Part shown: positions 34,002 through 42,800 of the stretch, piece after piece
Numbering within the stretch: the stretch's first letter is position 1
How the letters are laid out: every line of letters starts with the position of its first letter
Assembly: GCF_001439785.1 (NCBI RefSeq)
Contig: NZ_JYLI01000022.1
Location: 1-64,000, forward strand
DNA from: Pseudomonas poae
GTDB taxonomy: Bacteria > Pseudomonadota > Gammaproteobacteria > Pseudomonadales > Pseudomonadaceae
Reading direction: 5' to 3'
Length of the DNA: 64,000 bases
Notes under the pieces: model-generated
The model's input: only the letters and a program-made list of their open reading frames with translations
What the model was told of the DNA's origin: nothing
Databases searched by the model: none
Made by a program: the position numbers and the translations under genes

Positions 34002-34961
34002 ATGCAAATTGCTCTGGCGCCCATGGAGGGGTTGGTCGACAACATCCTGCGTGACGTGCTGACCCGCGTCGGCGGGATTGATTGGTGCGTGACCGAGTTC
34101 ATTCGCGTCAACGACCGTCTGCTCACCCCGGCCTATTTCCACAAACTTGCCCCGGAACTGCTGCACGGCGCCCACACGGCGGCGGGCGTGCCGCTGCGTG
34201 TGCAGCTGCTCGGTTCGGACCCTGTTTGCCTGGCCGAAAACGCTGTTCTTGCCTGTGAGCTGGGCTCGCAGGTGATCGACCTGAACTTCGGCTGCCCGGC
34301 CAAGACGGTCAATAAATCACGCGGCGGCGCGGTGCTGCTCAAGGAACCGGAACTGCTCAACCGGATTGTCGAGCACGTACGCCGCGCCGTCCCGGCGCAC
34401 ATCCCGGTGACCGCCAAGATGCGCCTGGGCTTCGACAGCCCGGACGGCGCGCTGGTGTGTGCCACGGCGCTGGCCGAGGGTGGGGCGGAGCATATCGTGG
34501 TGCATGCGCGCACCAAGACCGATGGCTACAAGCCGCCGGCCCATTGGGAATGGATTCCGCGGGTGCAGGACGTGGTCAAGGTGCCGGTGTTTGCCAATGG
34601 TGATATCTGGAGCGTCGAAGACTGGAGGCGCTGTCGCGAAATCAGTGGCGCCGAACACATCATGCTTGGCCGTGGCCTGGTTGCGCGCCCCGACCTGGCG
34701 CGGCAGATTGCGGCCGCGCGTGCCGGTGAGGACGTGGTGGAGATGACCTGGGCGCAGATGCAGCCGATGCTCCATGAATTCTGGCGTCAGTCGGTGGCGC
34801 AGTTGACGGAAAAGCAGGCGCCCGGTCGCTTGAAGCAGTGGCTGGCGATGCTCACACGCAATTATCCGCAGGCGGTGGAGTTGTTCCACGCGCTGCGCCG
34901 CGAGACCGCATTGGACAAGGTGGCCGAGTTGATCGGAATGCCGCGTGCACTGAAAAATTAA
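34002..34961 (+). CDS. dusC: tRNA-dihydrouridine(16) synthase DusC
   Basis: A 319-residue FMN enzyme reducing U16 of tRNA. It starts MQIALAPMEGLVDNILRDVL, the FMN-binding APMEG/D; Cys98 in LNFGCPAKTVNKSRGG is the catalytic Cys; VTAKMRLGFDS and IVVHARTKTDGYKPPAHWEW are the flavin and tRNA-contacting segments; GRGLVARPDLARQI is typical of the DusC subgroup with a tetraded W-x-W-IP motif. The length is right for DusC and not for DusA/B. A terminator follows 34 bases later. Confidence 0.92.
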   Translation: MQIALAPMEGLVDNILRDVLTRVGGIDWCVTEFIRVNDRLLTPAYFHKLAPELLHGAHTAAGVPLRVQLLGSDPVCLAENAVLACELGSQVIDLNFGCPAKTVNKSRGGAVLLKEPELLNRIVEHVRRAVPAHIPVTAKMRLGFDSPDGALVCATALAEGGAEHIVVHARTKTDGYKPPAHWEWIPRVQDVVKVPVFANGDIWSVEDWRRCREISGAEHIMLGRGLVARPDLARQIAAARAGEDVVEMTWAQMQPMLHEFWRQSVAQLTEKQAPGRLKQWLAMLTRNYPQAVELFHALRRETALDKVAELIGMPRALKN

Positions 34962-34994
34962 GTTTATATTTATAACGTTTTATAACACTCAATC

Positions 34995-35021
34995 AGGGGC
35001 GCCATTGGCGCTCCTTTTTTT
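34995..35021 (+). terminator. dusC terminator
   Basis: Hairpin AGGGGCGCC / GGCGCTCCT with loop att followed by a run of T. Confidence 0.88.
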
Positions 35022-35250
35022 GGCGCGTCTAAAACAGTGTTGTGAGTTTTTATCCGCGCGCGCGAACTAGCACGTGGCGAAGACGCCTGGCAGGGCTTAA
35101 TTATTTCATGGGTTTTAAGTTGCGCCTGCTTATTACTTTATATATCTGTATGAGCGTTGTTTTCAGGGTTGAGGCGTTGGTTTTACTGGGGGCAGGGCGA
35201 GGCAAAATCTGATTGGTGATTTTGTTTTCCTTATGTGATCGCGGAATTCT

Positions 35251-35278
35251 GGAACTCGATAGCGCCGCGATCCACGAA
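35251..35278 (+). promoter_or_regulatory. Candidate hrp box (HrpL-type ECF sigma promoter)
   Basis: GGAACT at 35251-35256, exactly 15 bases, then CCACGAA at 35272-35278. This fits the consensus GGAAC(C/T)-N15-17-CCACNNA of HrpL-dependent promoters of Pseudomonas type III secretion genes at every fixed position. It lies 95 bases before the ATG of the gene at 35374, in the correct orientation, in an otherwise AT-rich promoter-like region (35040-35296). I found no other match when I checked the GGAACC occurrences in this window that I noticed. No hrc or hrp structural gene is inside the window, so function depends on a cluster elsewhere. Confidence 0.62.
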
Positions 35279-35296
35279 AGTAGGGACTGCGAAGCG

Positions 35297-35377
35297 ATGG
35301 ATGACTTCCAGCCCAACTCTATCGCTGCCATGTTTAACGGGTTATTGCCGGGCAGCGTCACTTCAAGAATGAGATGA
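35297..35377 (+). CDS. Possible 26-residue leader ORF after the hrp box
   Basis: ATG 35297 codes MDDFQPNSIAAMFNGLLPGS then VTSRMR and stops at 35375-35377; this stop overlaps the ATG of the next gene (ATGA). It begins 18 bases after the candidate hrp box. The upstream site (agggactgcgaag) is poor. Possibly a coupling leader peptide; it may be chance. Confidence 0.3.
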   Translation: MDDFQPNSIAAMFNGLLPGSVTSRMR

Positions 35378-36519
35378 AACAAATGTCCACTATATCGATG
35401 AATAATGTTGCGGGTTTCAAGTCGGACCTTAATACGGCCAGCGAGGCTGCAACGCAGAGTTTGCAAACGCCGGAAAAGCCAGTCAATAACCTCGGGTTTA
35501 TTCCAAAAAACAACACCGCGTCGCATCTCGATAATGCCGAGGGCGGCGGGAAGCAAGTGACCGTCAGCGCCGATGCTTTGGACAAAATGTTGGAAATGTT
35601 CGAGATGGTCTTGAAAGCAATGCGCAACTTTCTATCGAGTTGGGGCAGCAGTTCCAAGTTGCCGGTTGATGTGCAGAGTTCGCCGATAACGTTGGTGAAA
35701 CCGGATGTCCAGATCAAAGCTGGCGCTGAAGGTAATGTGCAAGTGGGCATTAAAGACGCTGGCACCCAGCCCAAGCCTGCGAGCGGCGAAAAAGACGCTC
35801 AGGCGAAGCTCGCCGCTGATGGCGGTTTACAGATCGGAGTGAAAGGCGCGGACAGCCAAACGCCGCCTGTGCACCAGGAGCCAATGGCAAAAACCAAGCT
35901 CCACGCCGAGCCAGGCATACAGATCAATGCACGCACTGACAGCCCTGCATCCGTAGCGCCAGGCGCTGTAAAAGACGAGTCGCTGAAGCTCTCCGCCGAC
36001 GGCGATGCGCAGGTGACGGTCATGCCGGATGGCAGCACCCAGGTGAACCTGACGCCCGAGAGCGGCAAGCAGTACAGGATCAGCCTGGCTGCCGGCGTCC
36101 ATGTAAACGTTATCTCCAATGATGGGTCGAGTACGGTCTCATCGATCAAGCCACGATTGATTATCGACGAGCCAAAGGTCGATGAACGCAACGACGCAGC
36201 CGCGATCACCGGTACCACGACTGCCAGCCAGCTGCGCGCGGAGGCGAAAACCCTTGCAGCGACGCCGGACGCGCTTAAAACCGAGGCCGAGGTGAAGGCG
36301 GACGCAGAAGAGAAAGTTGATACCGTGCTGGACGCAGGGGTGCACACGGCGGCCGCAACGGAAGCGAAACATGAGCATGAGCATGAGCATGCGACGACCA
36401 CGCAGAAGGACGCTGAGCGGGAGACCATCGCCGAGGCTGACAGCGAGGTCAAGGTTCGCCCAGGCATCAGGTCGCCTGCTCCGGGCGCTGGGCATCCAAT
36501 CTATGGGCGTTTGGGCTGA
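35374..36519 (+). CDS. Candidate type III-secreted repeat protein, acidic, His-rich tail
   Basis: A 381-residue protein. Its N-terminus (MKQMSTISMNNVAGFK) has Ser/Thr/Asn and no acidic residue in the first 14, with an Ile early, which resembles type III secretion signals; a further ATG at 35383 is possible. Residues ~110-270 contain imperfect ~30-residue beta-type repeats: DVQIKAGAEGNVQVGIKDA, AKLAADGGLQIGVKGA, TKLHAEPGIQINARTD, LKLSADGDAQVTVMPDGSTQ. Residues ~290-350 are Ala/Glu/Lys-rich (AEVKADAEEKVDTVLDA), and a KHEHEHEHATTTQ segment may bind metal. No cysteines. No named family is recognised; harpin- or helper-like roles are guesses. The hrp box upstream is the main argument for secretion. 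Confidence 0.65.
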   Translation: MKQMSTISMNNVAGFKSDLNTASEAATQSLQTPEKPVNNLGFIPKNNTASHLDNAEGGGKQVTVSADALDKMLEMFEMVLKAMRNFLSSWGSSSKLPVDVQSSPITLVKPDVQIKAGAEGNVQVGIKDAGTQPKPASGEKDAQAKLAADGGLQIGVKGADSQTPPVHQEPMAKTKLHAEPGIQINARTDSPASVAPGAVKDESLKLSADGDAQVTVMPDGSTQVNLTPESGKQYRISLAAGVHVNVISNDGSSTVSSIKPRLIIDEPKVDERNDAAAITGTTTASQLRAEAKTLAATPDALKTEAEVKADAEEKVDTVLDAGVHTAAATEAKHEHEHEHATTTQKDAERETIAEADSEVKVRPGIRSPAPGAGHPIYGRLG

Positions 36520-36633
36520 AATCTTCGGCAGGCTATGTCGATACAGCCTCGTAGCCATCTTCACTCGCTAATTCGCTGACCAAGACTCCTCGACTGCCCA
36601 TGCAGTTGGGGAGACGCGTTCAAGGCAGGGTTC

Positions 36634-37482
36634 ATGTATTCAATCTTCAATACCCACGCGGCAGGTTTCAGGCACGAGTATGACCGGGCGCTCGCGCAGG
36701 CGTGCAGCGCTGTCCGCCGGGCGCCTGAGCCCATGCATCAGTGTCACGTTTATCCCGCACCTTCCTGGACGTTTGCACAACGCAATCGCGAGTGTCGCCA
36801 GCTTGCCAGCAGCGGCGTACGGCTGGGGAGCCTCTTCAGGACGATAGTTAACCCATGGCTGGGTATCAGCCCAGGCATGGCACAACCCGCGCGGATGTCC
36901 ACAAAAGCGCCAGGGGAAAAACCCGCTGATATCTGGCGCGGTTTTCATCAGAGCGATCAAGGCAACTGCGTCACGGTGGCAGCGATCAAGATTGCCATGG
37001 CGCGGTTCGGCCAGAGTCCCAAAAGTGTTTTCGCCAGGGTTCAGAGAACGGCGCGCGGCTATGACGTCACGCTGCGGGACGGTCATGTGCTCAGTGTGTC
37101 TGATCAGGAGGTGTCGCAGGCGGCTCGTGGTGCGCGCTTCAAGGGCGCGGATGCCGGGATGCTCAAGGATGCCAACTTCCTGTTTGCCGTCAGCGCCAAG
37201 CGTGCGCAGGAGCAAAACAACGACGGCACGGCGGGCGCCAGCTTCAGCGCGGCCATCGACAGCCTCAACGACGGTGAAGACGAGCAGGAAACCGGCGAGG
37301 CGCTCCAGCGCCTGGGGTTGGGCCGCCATGTGAGAAAAACCTCAGTGCAGGCGTTGGCCGGCGGTCAGTTGGGCATGATCAACACCGACAAGCATTCGGT
37401 TGCAGTGATTGGGGGGCATGAAGAGCTGTGGGGCCGCAAGGGCGGTGCGCCAAGGGCTGGCGAAGCGGTCGCTCTGGTGTGA
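36634..37482 (+). CDS. Candidate effector with Cys/His pair, papain-like motif
   Basis: A 282-residue protein read in the same direction 114 bases after the repeat protein. Its first residues (MYSIFNTHAAGFRHEYDRAL) echo the neighbour's start (AGF after a Ser/Asn-rich turn). The second half holds a conserved-looking block: ADIWRGFHQSDQGNCVTVAA with Cys112 in QGNCVTVAAIK, a charged region, FKGADAGMLKDANFLFAVSA, and LGMINTDKHSVAVIGGHEEL with His254. Cys at a helix start after G-N and His on a late strand is the layout of papain-like cysteine peptidases and transglutaminases. I do not recognise a named family. No hrp box of its own was found, so it is probably in the same operon. It ends 11 bases from the convergent GGDEF-EAL gene. 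Confidence 0.65.
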   Translation: MYSIFNTHAAGFRHEYDRALAQACSAVRRAPEPMHQCHVYPAPSWTFAQRNRECRQLASSGVRLGSLFRTIVNPWLGISPGMAQPARMSTKAPGEKPADIWRGFHQSDQGNCVTVAAIKIAMARFGQSPKSVFARVQRTARGYDVTLRDGHVLSVSDQEVSQAARGARFKGADAGMLKDANFLFAVSAKRAQEQNNDGTAGASFSAAIDSLNDGEDEQETGEALQRLGLGRHVRKTSVQALAGGQLGMINTDKHSVAVIGGHEELWGRKGGAPRAGEAVALV

Positions 37483-37492
37483 GAGCCGTGCG

Positions 37493-39610
37493 CTACATCA
37501 GCAGTGTCCTGAACCGCTCGATGGGCAACGGTCGGCTGTGCAGGTAACCCTGATACAGGTGGCAGCCCAGCCCTTGCAGGAACGCCAGCTGTGCCAGGGT
37601 TTCCACGCCCTCGGCGATCACCTCCAGGTTCAGGCTGCGCGCCATCGCCACGATCGCCCGGATGATTTCGGCGTCGTTGGGGTCGTGGGTCGCATCGCGC
37701 ACGAACGATTGGTCGATTTTCAGCGCATCCACCGGCAGGCGCTTGAGGTAGGTCAGCGACGAATAGCCGGTGCCGAAGTCATCCATGGCAAAGCTCACGC
37801 CGAGCTTTTTCAGGCGGCGCATTTTCAGCACCGTGTCATCCAGGTTCTGGATCACGATGCCTTCGGTGATTTCCAGCTTCAGCAGGCTGAACGGCAATTC
37901 GTAGTGCTTGAGGCTGTGCTCCACCCGTTCCACAAAGTCGTTCTGGCGGAACTGCCGTGGGCTGATGTTCACGCACAGGCTGAAATTCAGCGGGTCCACC
38001 AGGCCGTCGGCGATCAGTTGTGCAACACCTGCGCAGGCCTCATCGAGAATCCAGGTGCCCACCTCGAGGATCAGGCCACTGTCCTCCAGCACCTTGATAA
38101 ATTCAGCCGGCGACTGCGCGCCCAGTTGCGGGTGCTGCCAGCGCACCAGCGCCTCGGCACCGACGATGCGGTTGCCGCGTGCATCCACCTGGGGTTGGTA
38201 ATGCATGCTGAACTCGCCGCGCGCGAGCGCCAGGCGCAGGTCGGTTTCCATGCGCAGGCGTTCGCTGGCGGCTTTTTGCATGCTGTTGTGAAACATCTGC
38301 GTGGTGTTGCGTCCCGAGTCCTTGGCACGGTACAGCGCAATGTCGGCGCGCTTGAGCAGGTCGGTCGGGGTCGAGCCATGGTCGGGGATCAACGCCACAC
38401 CAATGCTCGGTGTGACCTGCAGGCGATGACCGTCAAGGAACATCGGCTCCGAGAGCAACCGGCGCAACGTCTCGGCAAGGTCCTGTACCTGCCGGCTGAC
38501 CTGCGTGCGCGAACCTTCAAGGCCGCTGAGCAACACCACGAATTCGTCGCCACCCAGGCGCGCGACGGTATCCTCCATGCGCACGCTGGCTTCCAGGCGC
38601 GCGGTGATCATTTTCAGCACGGTGTCGCCCACCGGATGCCCGAGGGAATCGTTGATGTGCTTGAAATGGTCGAGGTCAAGAAACAGCAGGGCGCCGCGCA
38701 GATTATGGCGTTTGAGCAGGGCGATCTGCTGGCTCAGGCGGTCCATCAGCAGTGCGCGGTTGGGCAGGTTGGTGAGCGGGTCGTGATAGGCCAGGTGGCG
38801 GACCTGAGCCTGGGCGTTCTTCAGCAGGCTAACGTCCCGCGCAGTCAACAGCAGGCAGGGGGTTTGATTAAGGGTGATCGGCTCCACCGAGACTTCCACC
38901 GACAGCACCTCGCCGCGCCGGTTGTGCCAGAGCATTTCCAGATGAGGAATGCGGGCCTTGATCGCGAGCTCCGCCAATAACGCCGAGCGCTGGTTTTCAT
39001 CGGCCCAGATGCCGATCTGGTACAGCGTGAGACCGATGGCCTCTTCGGCGCGGTAGCCTGTCAAGCGGCAAAAGCCGTCATTGACCTCCACATACCGGCC
39101 CGTGTCGCGTTCGGTGATGGAAATCGCGTTGGGGCTGGCATGGAAGACGCTGGCGAATTTTTCTTCGGAGGCCGTGAGCTGTTGTTCGCGTTCGACCTGG
39201 TCGGTGATGTCCAGCAGAGTGCCGGCCATGCGCAGCGGGGCGCCGTGTTCGTCGCGATACAGCCGGGCACGGCTTTCCAGGTACCGCGCGCTGCCGTCTT
39301 CGAGGGGCACGCGGTAAATCAGTTGGTAGTTGCCGGCCGGGCCTTTGCGCAGAGTGCGGTAGGCGCTGCGCATGTTGTCGCGATCGGAATCGGGCATGCC
39401 CTCGAAAAATGCCTCGAAAGGCTCGTGGAAAGACTCGGGGGGCAAGCCATGCAGTTGAGCGGCGCGGGCCGAGCCGTAGAGCATGCCGGTAGGAATGTGC
39501 CAGTCCCAGGTGCCCAACTGCGCCGACTCCAGCGCAAGGTCAAGGCGCTCCTGGCTGTCCTTGAGCGCCTGCTCGGCAGTGCTGTGCTGCGGGTCGACAG
39601 GGTTGTGCAT
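37493..39610 (-). CDS. PAS-GGDEF-EAL protein, cyclic-di-GMP turnover
   Basis: A 705-residue cytosolic protein starting at ATG 39610. Two PAS domains lead (about 10-135, WDWHIPTGMLYGSARAAQL, and 145-265, NAISITERDTGRYVEVNDGF). GGDEF domain: DPLTNLPNRALLMDRL, LDLDHFKHINDSLGH, ARLGGDEFVVLLSG, intact active site. EAL domain: VGAEALVRWQHPQ and later FAMDDFGTGYSSLTYLKRLP, LKIDQSFVRD and IAEGVE, also intact. It may synthesise or hydrolyse c-di-GMP; with both sites present the net activity cannot be told. It lies between the candidate effector genes and a LysR regulator with no operon partner. Confidence 0.92.
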   Translation of the reverse strand: MHNPVDPQHSTAEQALKDSQERLDLALESAQLGTWDWHIPTGMLYGSARAAQLHGLPPESFHEPFEAFFEGMPDSDRDNMRSAYRTLRKGPAGNYQLIYRVPLEDGSARYLESRARLYRDEHGAPLRMAGTLLDITDQVEREQQLTASEEKFASVFHASPNAISITERDTGRYVEVNDGFCRLTGYRAEEAIGLTLYQIGIWADENQRSALLAELAIKARIPHLEMLWHNRRGEVLSVEVSVEPITLNQTPCLLLTARDVSLLKNAQAQVRHLAYHDPLTNLPNRALLMDRLSQQIALLKRHNLRGALLFLDLDHFKHINDSLGHPVGDTVLKMITARLEASVRMEDTVARLGGDEFVVLLSGLEGSRTQVSRQVQDLAETLRRLLSEPMFLDGHRLQVTPSIGVALIPDHGSTPTDLLKRADIALYRAKDSGRNTTQMFHNSMQKAASERLRMETDLRLALARGEFSMHYQPQVDARGNRIVGAEALVRWQHPQLGAQSPAEFIKVLEDSGLILEVGTWILDEACAGVAQLIADGLVDPLNFSLCVNISPRQFRQNDFVERVEHSLKHYELPFSLLKLEITEGIVIQNLDDTVLKMRRLKKLGVSFAMDDFGTGYSSLTYLKRLPVDALKIDQSFVRDATHDPNDAEIIRAIVAMARSLNLEVIAEGVETLAQLAFLQGLGCHLYQGYLHSRPLPIERFRTLLM

Positions 39611-39674
39611 TATCAAGGGCCTTGGCTCGATGGGCGGACAGCGCGGTTTCTTCAAGGCCCACGACCGCACGGCA

Positions 39675-40565
39675 TCATGCCGGTGGCCCCGGCAGATCGA
39701 CCTGTGCATCCAGCAGGCTCATGAAAGCTCGTGCAGCGTTCGACAGCGTCCTTTCGGTGTGCACGATATAGCCTAGCTGGCGACTGAGCTGTATGCCCGG
39801 CAAAGCGATGCTTGTCACCTGATCATCGAGCATGGTGCGCGGCAGCACGCTCCAGGCCAGGCCGATGGAGACCATCATCTTGATGGTTTCCAGGTAATTG
39901 GTACTCATCGCGATGTTGGGCGTGAGGCCCTGAGCGCCGAACAATTTGCTGACAATATGATGGGTAAAGGTGTTGCCGCCGGGGAAAACCGCCGGGTGCC
40001 GCGCGATATCGGCCAGGCTCACGCGGGCGTTGCCGGTCAGGCTGTGCTCCGGCGCCACCACGAAGTCCAGCGGGTCATCCCACACCGGCGTGGCGCGCAC
40101 CAGGTGATGGGGCGAGGGCGCCAGAGTGATCACGGCCACCTCGGCGCGGCCGTGGAGAATTTCTTCGTAGGCCACTTCCGAATCGAGGAACTGAATATCC
40201 AGCGCAACGTGGGGGTATTCCCGGGTAAAGGCGCGCAGGATGGGCGGCAGGCGATGCAGGCCGATGTGGTGACTGGTGGCAAGGGTGAGGCGCCCGCTGA
40301 CTTCACCGGTGAGGTTGGTGAGGGCGCGGCGGGTGTCATCCAGCACATTGAGGATCTGATAGGCGCGCGGCAGCAAGGCCCGGCCCGCCTCGGTGAGGCC
40401 CACTTCACGGCCCAGGCGGTCGAACAGCCTTACGTTCAATTGTTGTTCCAGGCCGGCGATGCGTTTGCTGATGGCCGGTTGGGTCAGGTGCAAGCGTTCA
40501 CCGGCGCCAGAGAAGCTGCCGCTCTCGGCGATGGCAATAAAGGCATTGAGGTTGGCCAGGTCCAT
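39675..40565 (-). CDS. LysR-family regulator next to leuC
   Basis: A 296-residue regulator: FIAIAESGSFSGAGERLHLT and QPAISKRIAGLEQQLNVRLF form the winged helix-turn-helix; the rest is the effector domain. It is divergent from leuC, a conserved position in pseudomonads, and probably controls leucine biosynthesis. The gap of 140 bases holds the leuC promoter and an ATAA-AAA-TTAT dyad. The name is not settled, so no symbol is given. Confidence 0.88.
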   Translation of the reverse strand: MDLANLNAFIAIAESGSFSGAGERLHLTQPAISKRIAGLEQQLNVRLFDRLGREVGLTEAGRALLPRAYQILNVLDDTRRALTNLTGEVSGRLTLATSHHIGLHRLPPILRAFTREYPHVALDIQFLDSEVAYEEILHGRAEVAVITLAPSPHHLVRATPVWDDPLDFVVAPEHSLTGNARVSLADIARHPAVFPGGNTFTHHIVSKLFGAQGLTPNIAMSTNYLETIKMMVSIGLAWSVLPRTMLDDQVTSIALPGIQLSRQLGYIVHTERTLSNAARAFMSLLDAQVDLPGPPA

Positions 40566-40593
40566 GGTGGCATTCCAGCTGGTAATCCAAAGT

Positions 40594-40604
40594 ATAAAAA
40601 TTAT
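40594..40604. promoter_or_regulatory. Candidate LysR site upstream of leuC
   Basis: ATAAAAATTAT is a short dyad (ATAA-N3-TTAT) in the divergent gap between the LysR gene and leuC, 100 bases before the leuC ATG. The T-N11-A-like layout fits LysR binding. Positional inference only. Confidence 0.35.
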
Positions 40605-40705
40605 GAATTTGAGTTATTTAATGTAGCGCCATACCATCAGCCTCACAAGCCAAAGGGTTATTGAAAAGCCCGGCATATAGAAGCACCGCTGATGAGGACC
40701 GACTG

Positions 40706-42124
40706 ATGGCCGGCAAAACGCTGTACGACAAGCTTTGGGATTCCCATGAAGTGAAACGTCGCGATGATGGATCGTCGCTGATCTACATCGACCGTCACAT
40801 CATCCATGAAGTGACCTCGCCCCAAGCGTTCGAAGGCCTGCGACTGGCCGGGCGCAAGCCCTGGCGCGTCGACTCGATCATCGCCACCCCCGACCACAAC
40901 GTGCCGACCACTGCGGAACGCAAGGGCGGCATCGACGCCATTGCCGACACCGTGTCGCGTCTGCAGGTGCAGACCCTTGACGACTATTGCGACGAATATG
41001 GCATCACCGAATTCAAGATGAATGACGTGCGCCAGGGCATCGTCCATGTGATCGGCCCGGAGCAGGGCGCCACTTTGCCGGGCATGACGGTGGTTTGTGG
41101 TGACTCCCACACGTCCACCCACGGTGCGTTTGGTGCCCTGGCCCACGGCATCGGCACGTCCGAGGTGGAGCATGTGTTCGCGACCCAGTGCCTGGTCGCC
41201 AAAAAAATGAAGAACATGCTGGTGCGCGTCGAAGGCACGTTGCCGTTCGGCGTGACTGCCAAGGACATCGTGCTCGCCGTGATCGGCAAGATCGGCACCG
41301 CCGGCGGTAACGGCCACGCCATCGAATTCGCTGGCAGCGCGATTCGCGACCTGTCCATCGAAGGCCGCATGACCATCTGCAACATGTCCATCGAAGCCGG
41401 TGCCCGCGTGGGCATGGTGGCGGCCGATGAGAAAACCGTCGAGTACGTCAAGGGGCGTCCGTTCGCGCCTCAAGGCGCCGATTGGGACGCCGCGGTCGAG
41501 GCCTGGAAAGACCTGGTCTCCGACGCCGACGCGGTGTTCGATTCGGTGGTCGAGCTGGACGCCACGCAGATCAAGCCGCAAGTGAGCTGGGGCACCTCGC
41601 CGGAAATGGTCCTGGCGGTTGACCAGAACGTGCCGGACCCGGCTAAAGAAGCCGACCTGGTCAAGCGTGGTTCCATCGAGCGCGCCTTGAAATACATGGG
41701 CTTGAAAGCCAATCAGGCGATTACTGACATTCAGCTGGATCGCGTGTTTATCGGCTCTTGCACCAATTCGCGCATCGAAGACCTGCGCGCAGCGGCGGTG
41801 ATCGCCAAAGGCCGCAAGGTGGCCTCGACCATCAAGCAGGCGATCGTGGTGCCGGGCTCGGGCCTGGTCAAAGCCCAGGCTGAAGCCGAAGGCTTGGACA
41901 AGATCTTCCTCGAAGCCGGCTTTGAATGGCGTGAGCCGGGCTGCTCGATGTGCCTGGCGATGAACCCGGACCGTTTGGAGTCGGGCGAGCATTGCGCGTC
42001 CACCTCCAACCGTAACTTCGAAGGGCGTCAGGGCGCCGGTGGCCGCACCCATCTGGTGAGCCCGGCCATGGCTGCTGCAGCGGCGGTAAACGGTCGTTTC
42101 ATCGACGTTCGCGAATTGATCTGA
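40706..42124 (+). CDS. leuC: 3-isopropylmalate dehydratase large subunit
   Basis: A 472-residue subunit of isopropylmalate isomerase that carries the 4Fe-4S cluster. VVCGDSHTSTHGAFGALAHG, the three cluster cysteines in VFIGSCTNSRIED and GCSMCLAMNPD, and STSNRNFEGRQGAGGRTHLV are intact. The start MAGKTLYDKLWDSHEV (ATG 40706) has GAGGA 14 bases upstream. leuD follows after 10 bases, so they are co-translated as a complex. The regulator on the other side is divergent. Confidence 0.98.
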   Translation: MAGKTLYDKLWDSHEVKRRDDGSSLIYIDRHIIHEVTSPQAFEGLRLAGRKPWRVDSIIATPDHNVPTTAERKGGIDAIADTVSRLQVQTLDDYCDEYGITEFKMNDVRQGIVHVIGPEQGATLPGMTVVCGDSHTSTHGAFGALAHGIGTSEVEHVFATQCLVAKKMKNMLVRVEGTLPFGVTAKDIVLAVIGKIGTAGGNGHAIEFAGSAIRDLSIEGRMTICNMSIEAGARVGMVAADEKTVEYVKGRPFAPQGADWDAAVEAWKDLVSDADAVFDSVVELDATQIKPQVSWGTSPEMVLAVDQNVPDPAKEADLVKRGSIERALKYMGLKANQAITDIQLDRVFIGSCTNSRIEDLRAAAVIAKGRKVASTIKQAIVVPGSGLVKAQAEAEGLDKIFLEAGFEWREPGCSMCLAMNPDRLESGEHCASTSNRNFEGRQGAGGRTHLVSPAMAAAAAVNGRFIDVRELI

Positions 42125-42134
42125 GGAATTTCTG

Positions 42135-42779
42135 ATGAGAGCTTTTACCCAACACACAGGTCTGGTCGCGCCGTTGGACCGTGCCAACGTGGACACTGAC
42201 CAGATCATTCCCAAGCAGTTTTTGAAGTCGATCAAGCGCACCGGTTTTGGCCCTAACCTGTTCGACGAGTGGCGCTACCTGGACGTGGGCTATGCCTACC
42301 AGGACAACTCCAAGCGCCCGCTGAACAAAGACTTCGTGCTCAACGCCGAACGTTACCAAGGCGCCAGCGTATTGCTGGCCCGTGAGAACTTCGGTTGCGG
42401 CTCCAGCCGTGAACACGCGCCGTGGGCCCTGGAAGAATACGGCTTTCGCAGCATCATCGCGCCGAGCTACGCCGACATCTTCTTCAACAACAGCTTCAAG
42501 AACGGCTTGCTGCCGATCATCCTGAGCGATGCCGAAGTGGATGAGTTGTTCAAGCAGGTGGAAGCGGATGTGGGCTACCAACTGACCGTTGACCTGGCGG
42601 CGCAAACCGTGACCCGCCCGGACGGCAAGGTGTATCACTTCGAGGTGGATGCGTTCCGTAAGCACTGCCTGATCAATGGCCTGGACGATATAGGCCTGAC
42701 CTTGCAGGACGGCGATGCGATTGCAGCGTTTGAAGCCAAGCATCGGGCGAGCCAGCCCTGGCTGTTTCGCGATGCCTGA
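42135..42779 (+). CDS. leuD: 3-isopropylmalate dehydratase small subunit
   Basis: A 214-residue partner of LeuC, converting 2- to 3-isopropylmalate. VAPLDRANVDTDQIIPKQFL and LARENFGCGSSREHAPWALE are the family signatures (substrate-binding loop GCGSSREHAPWAL). The ATG is 10 bases after leuC. A REP element follows before the methyltransferase. Confidence 0.98.
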   Translation: MRAFTQHTGLVAPLDRANVDTDQIIPKQFLKSIKRTGFGPNLFDEWRYLDVGYAYQDNSKRPLNKDFVLNAERYQGASVLLARENFGCGSSREHAPWALEEYGFRSIIAPSYADIFFNNSFKNGLLPIILSDAEVDELFKQVEADVGYQLTVDLAAQTVTRPDGKVYHFEVDAFRKHCLINGLDDIGLTLQDGDAIAAFEAKHRASQPWLFRDA

Positions 42780-42800
42780 TTTGCGGTAACCGTGCGGGCC

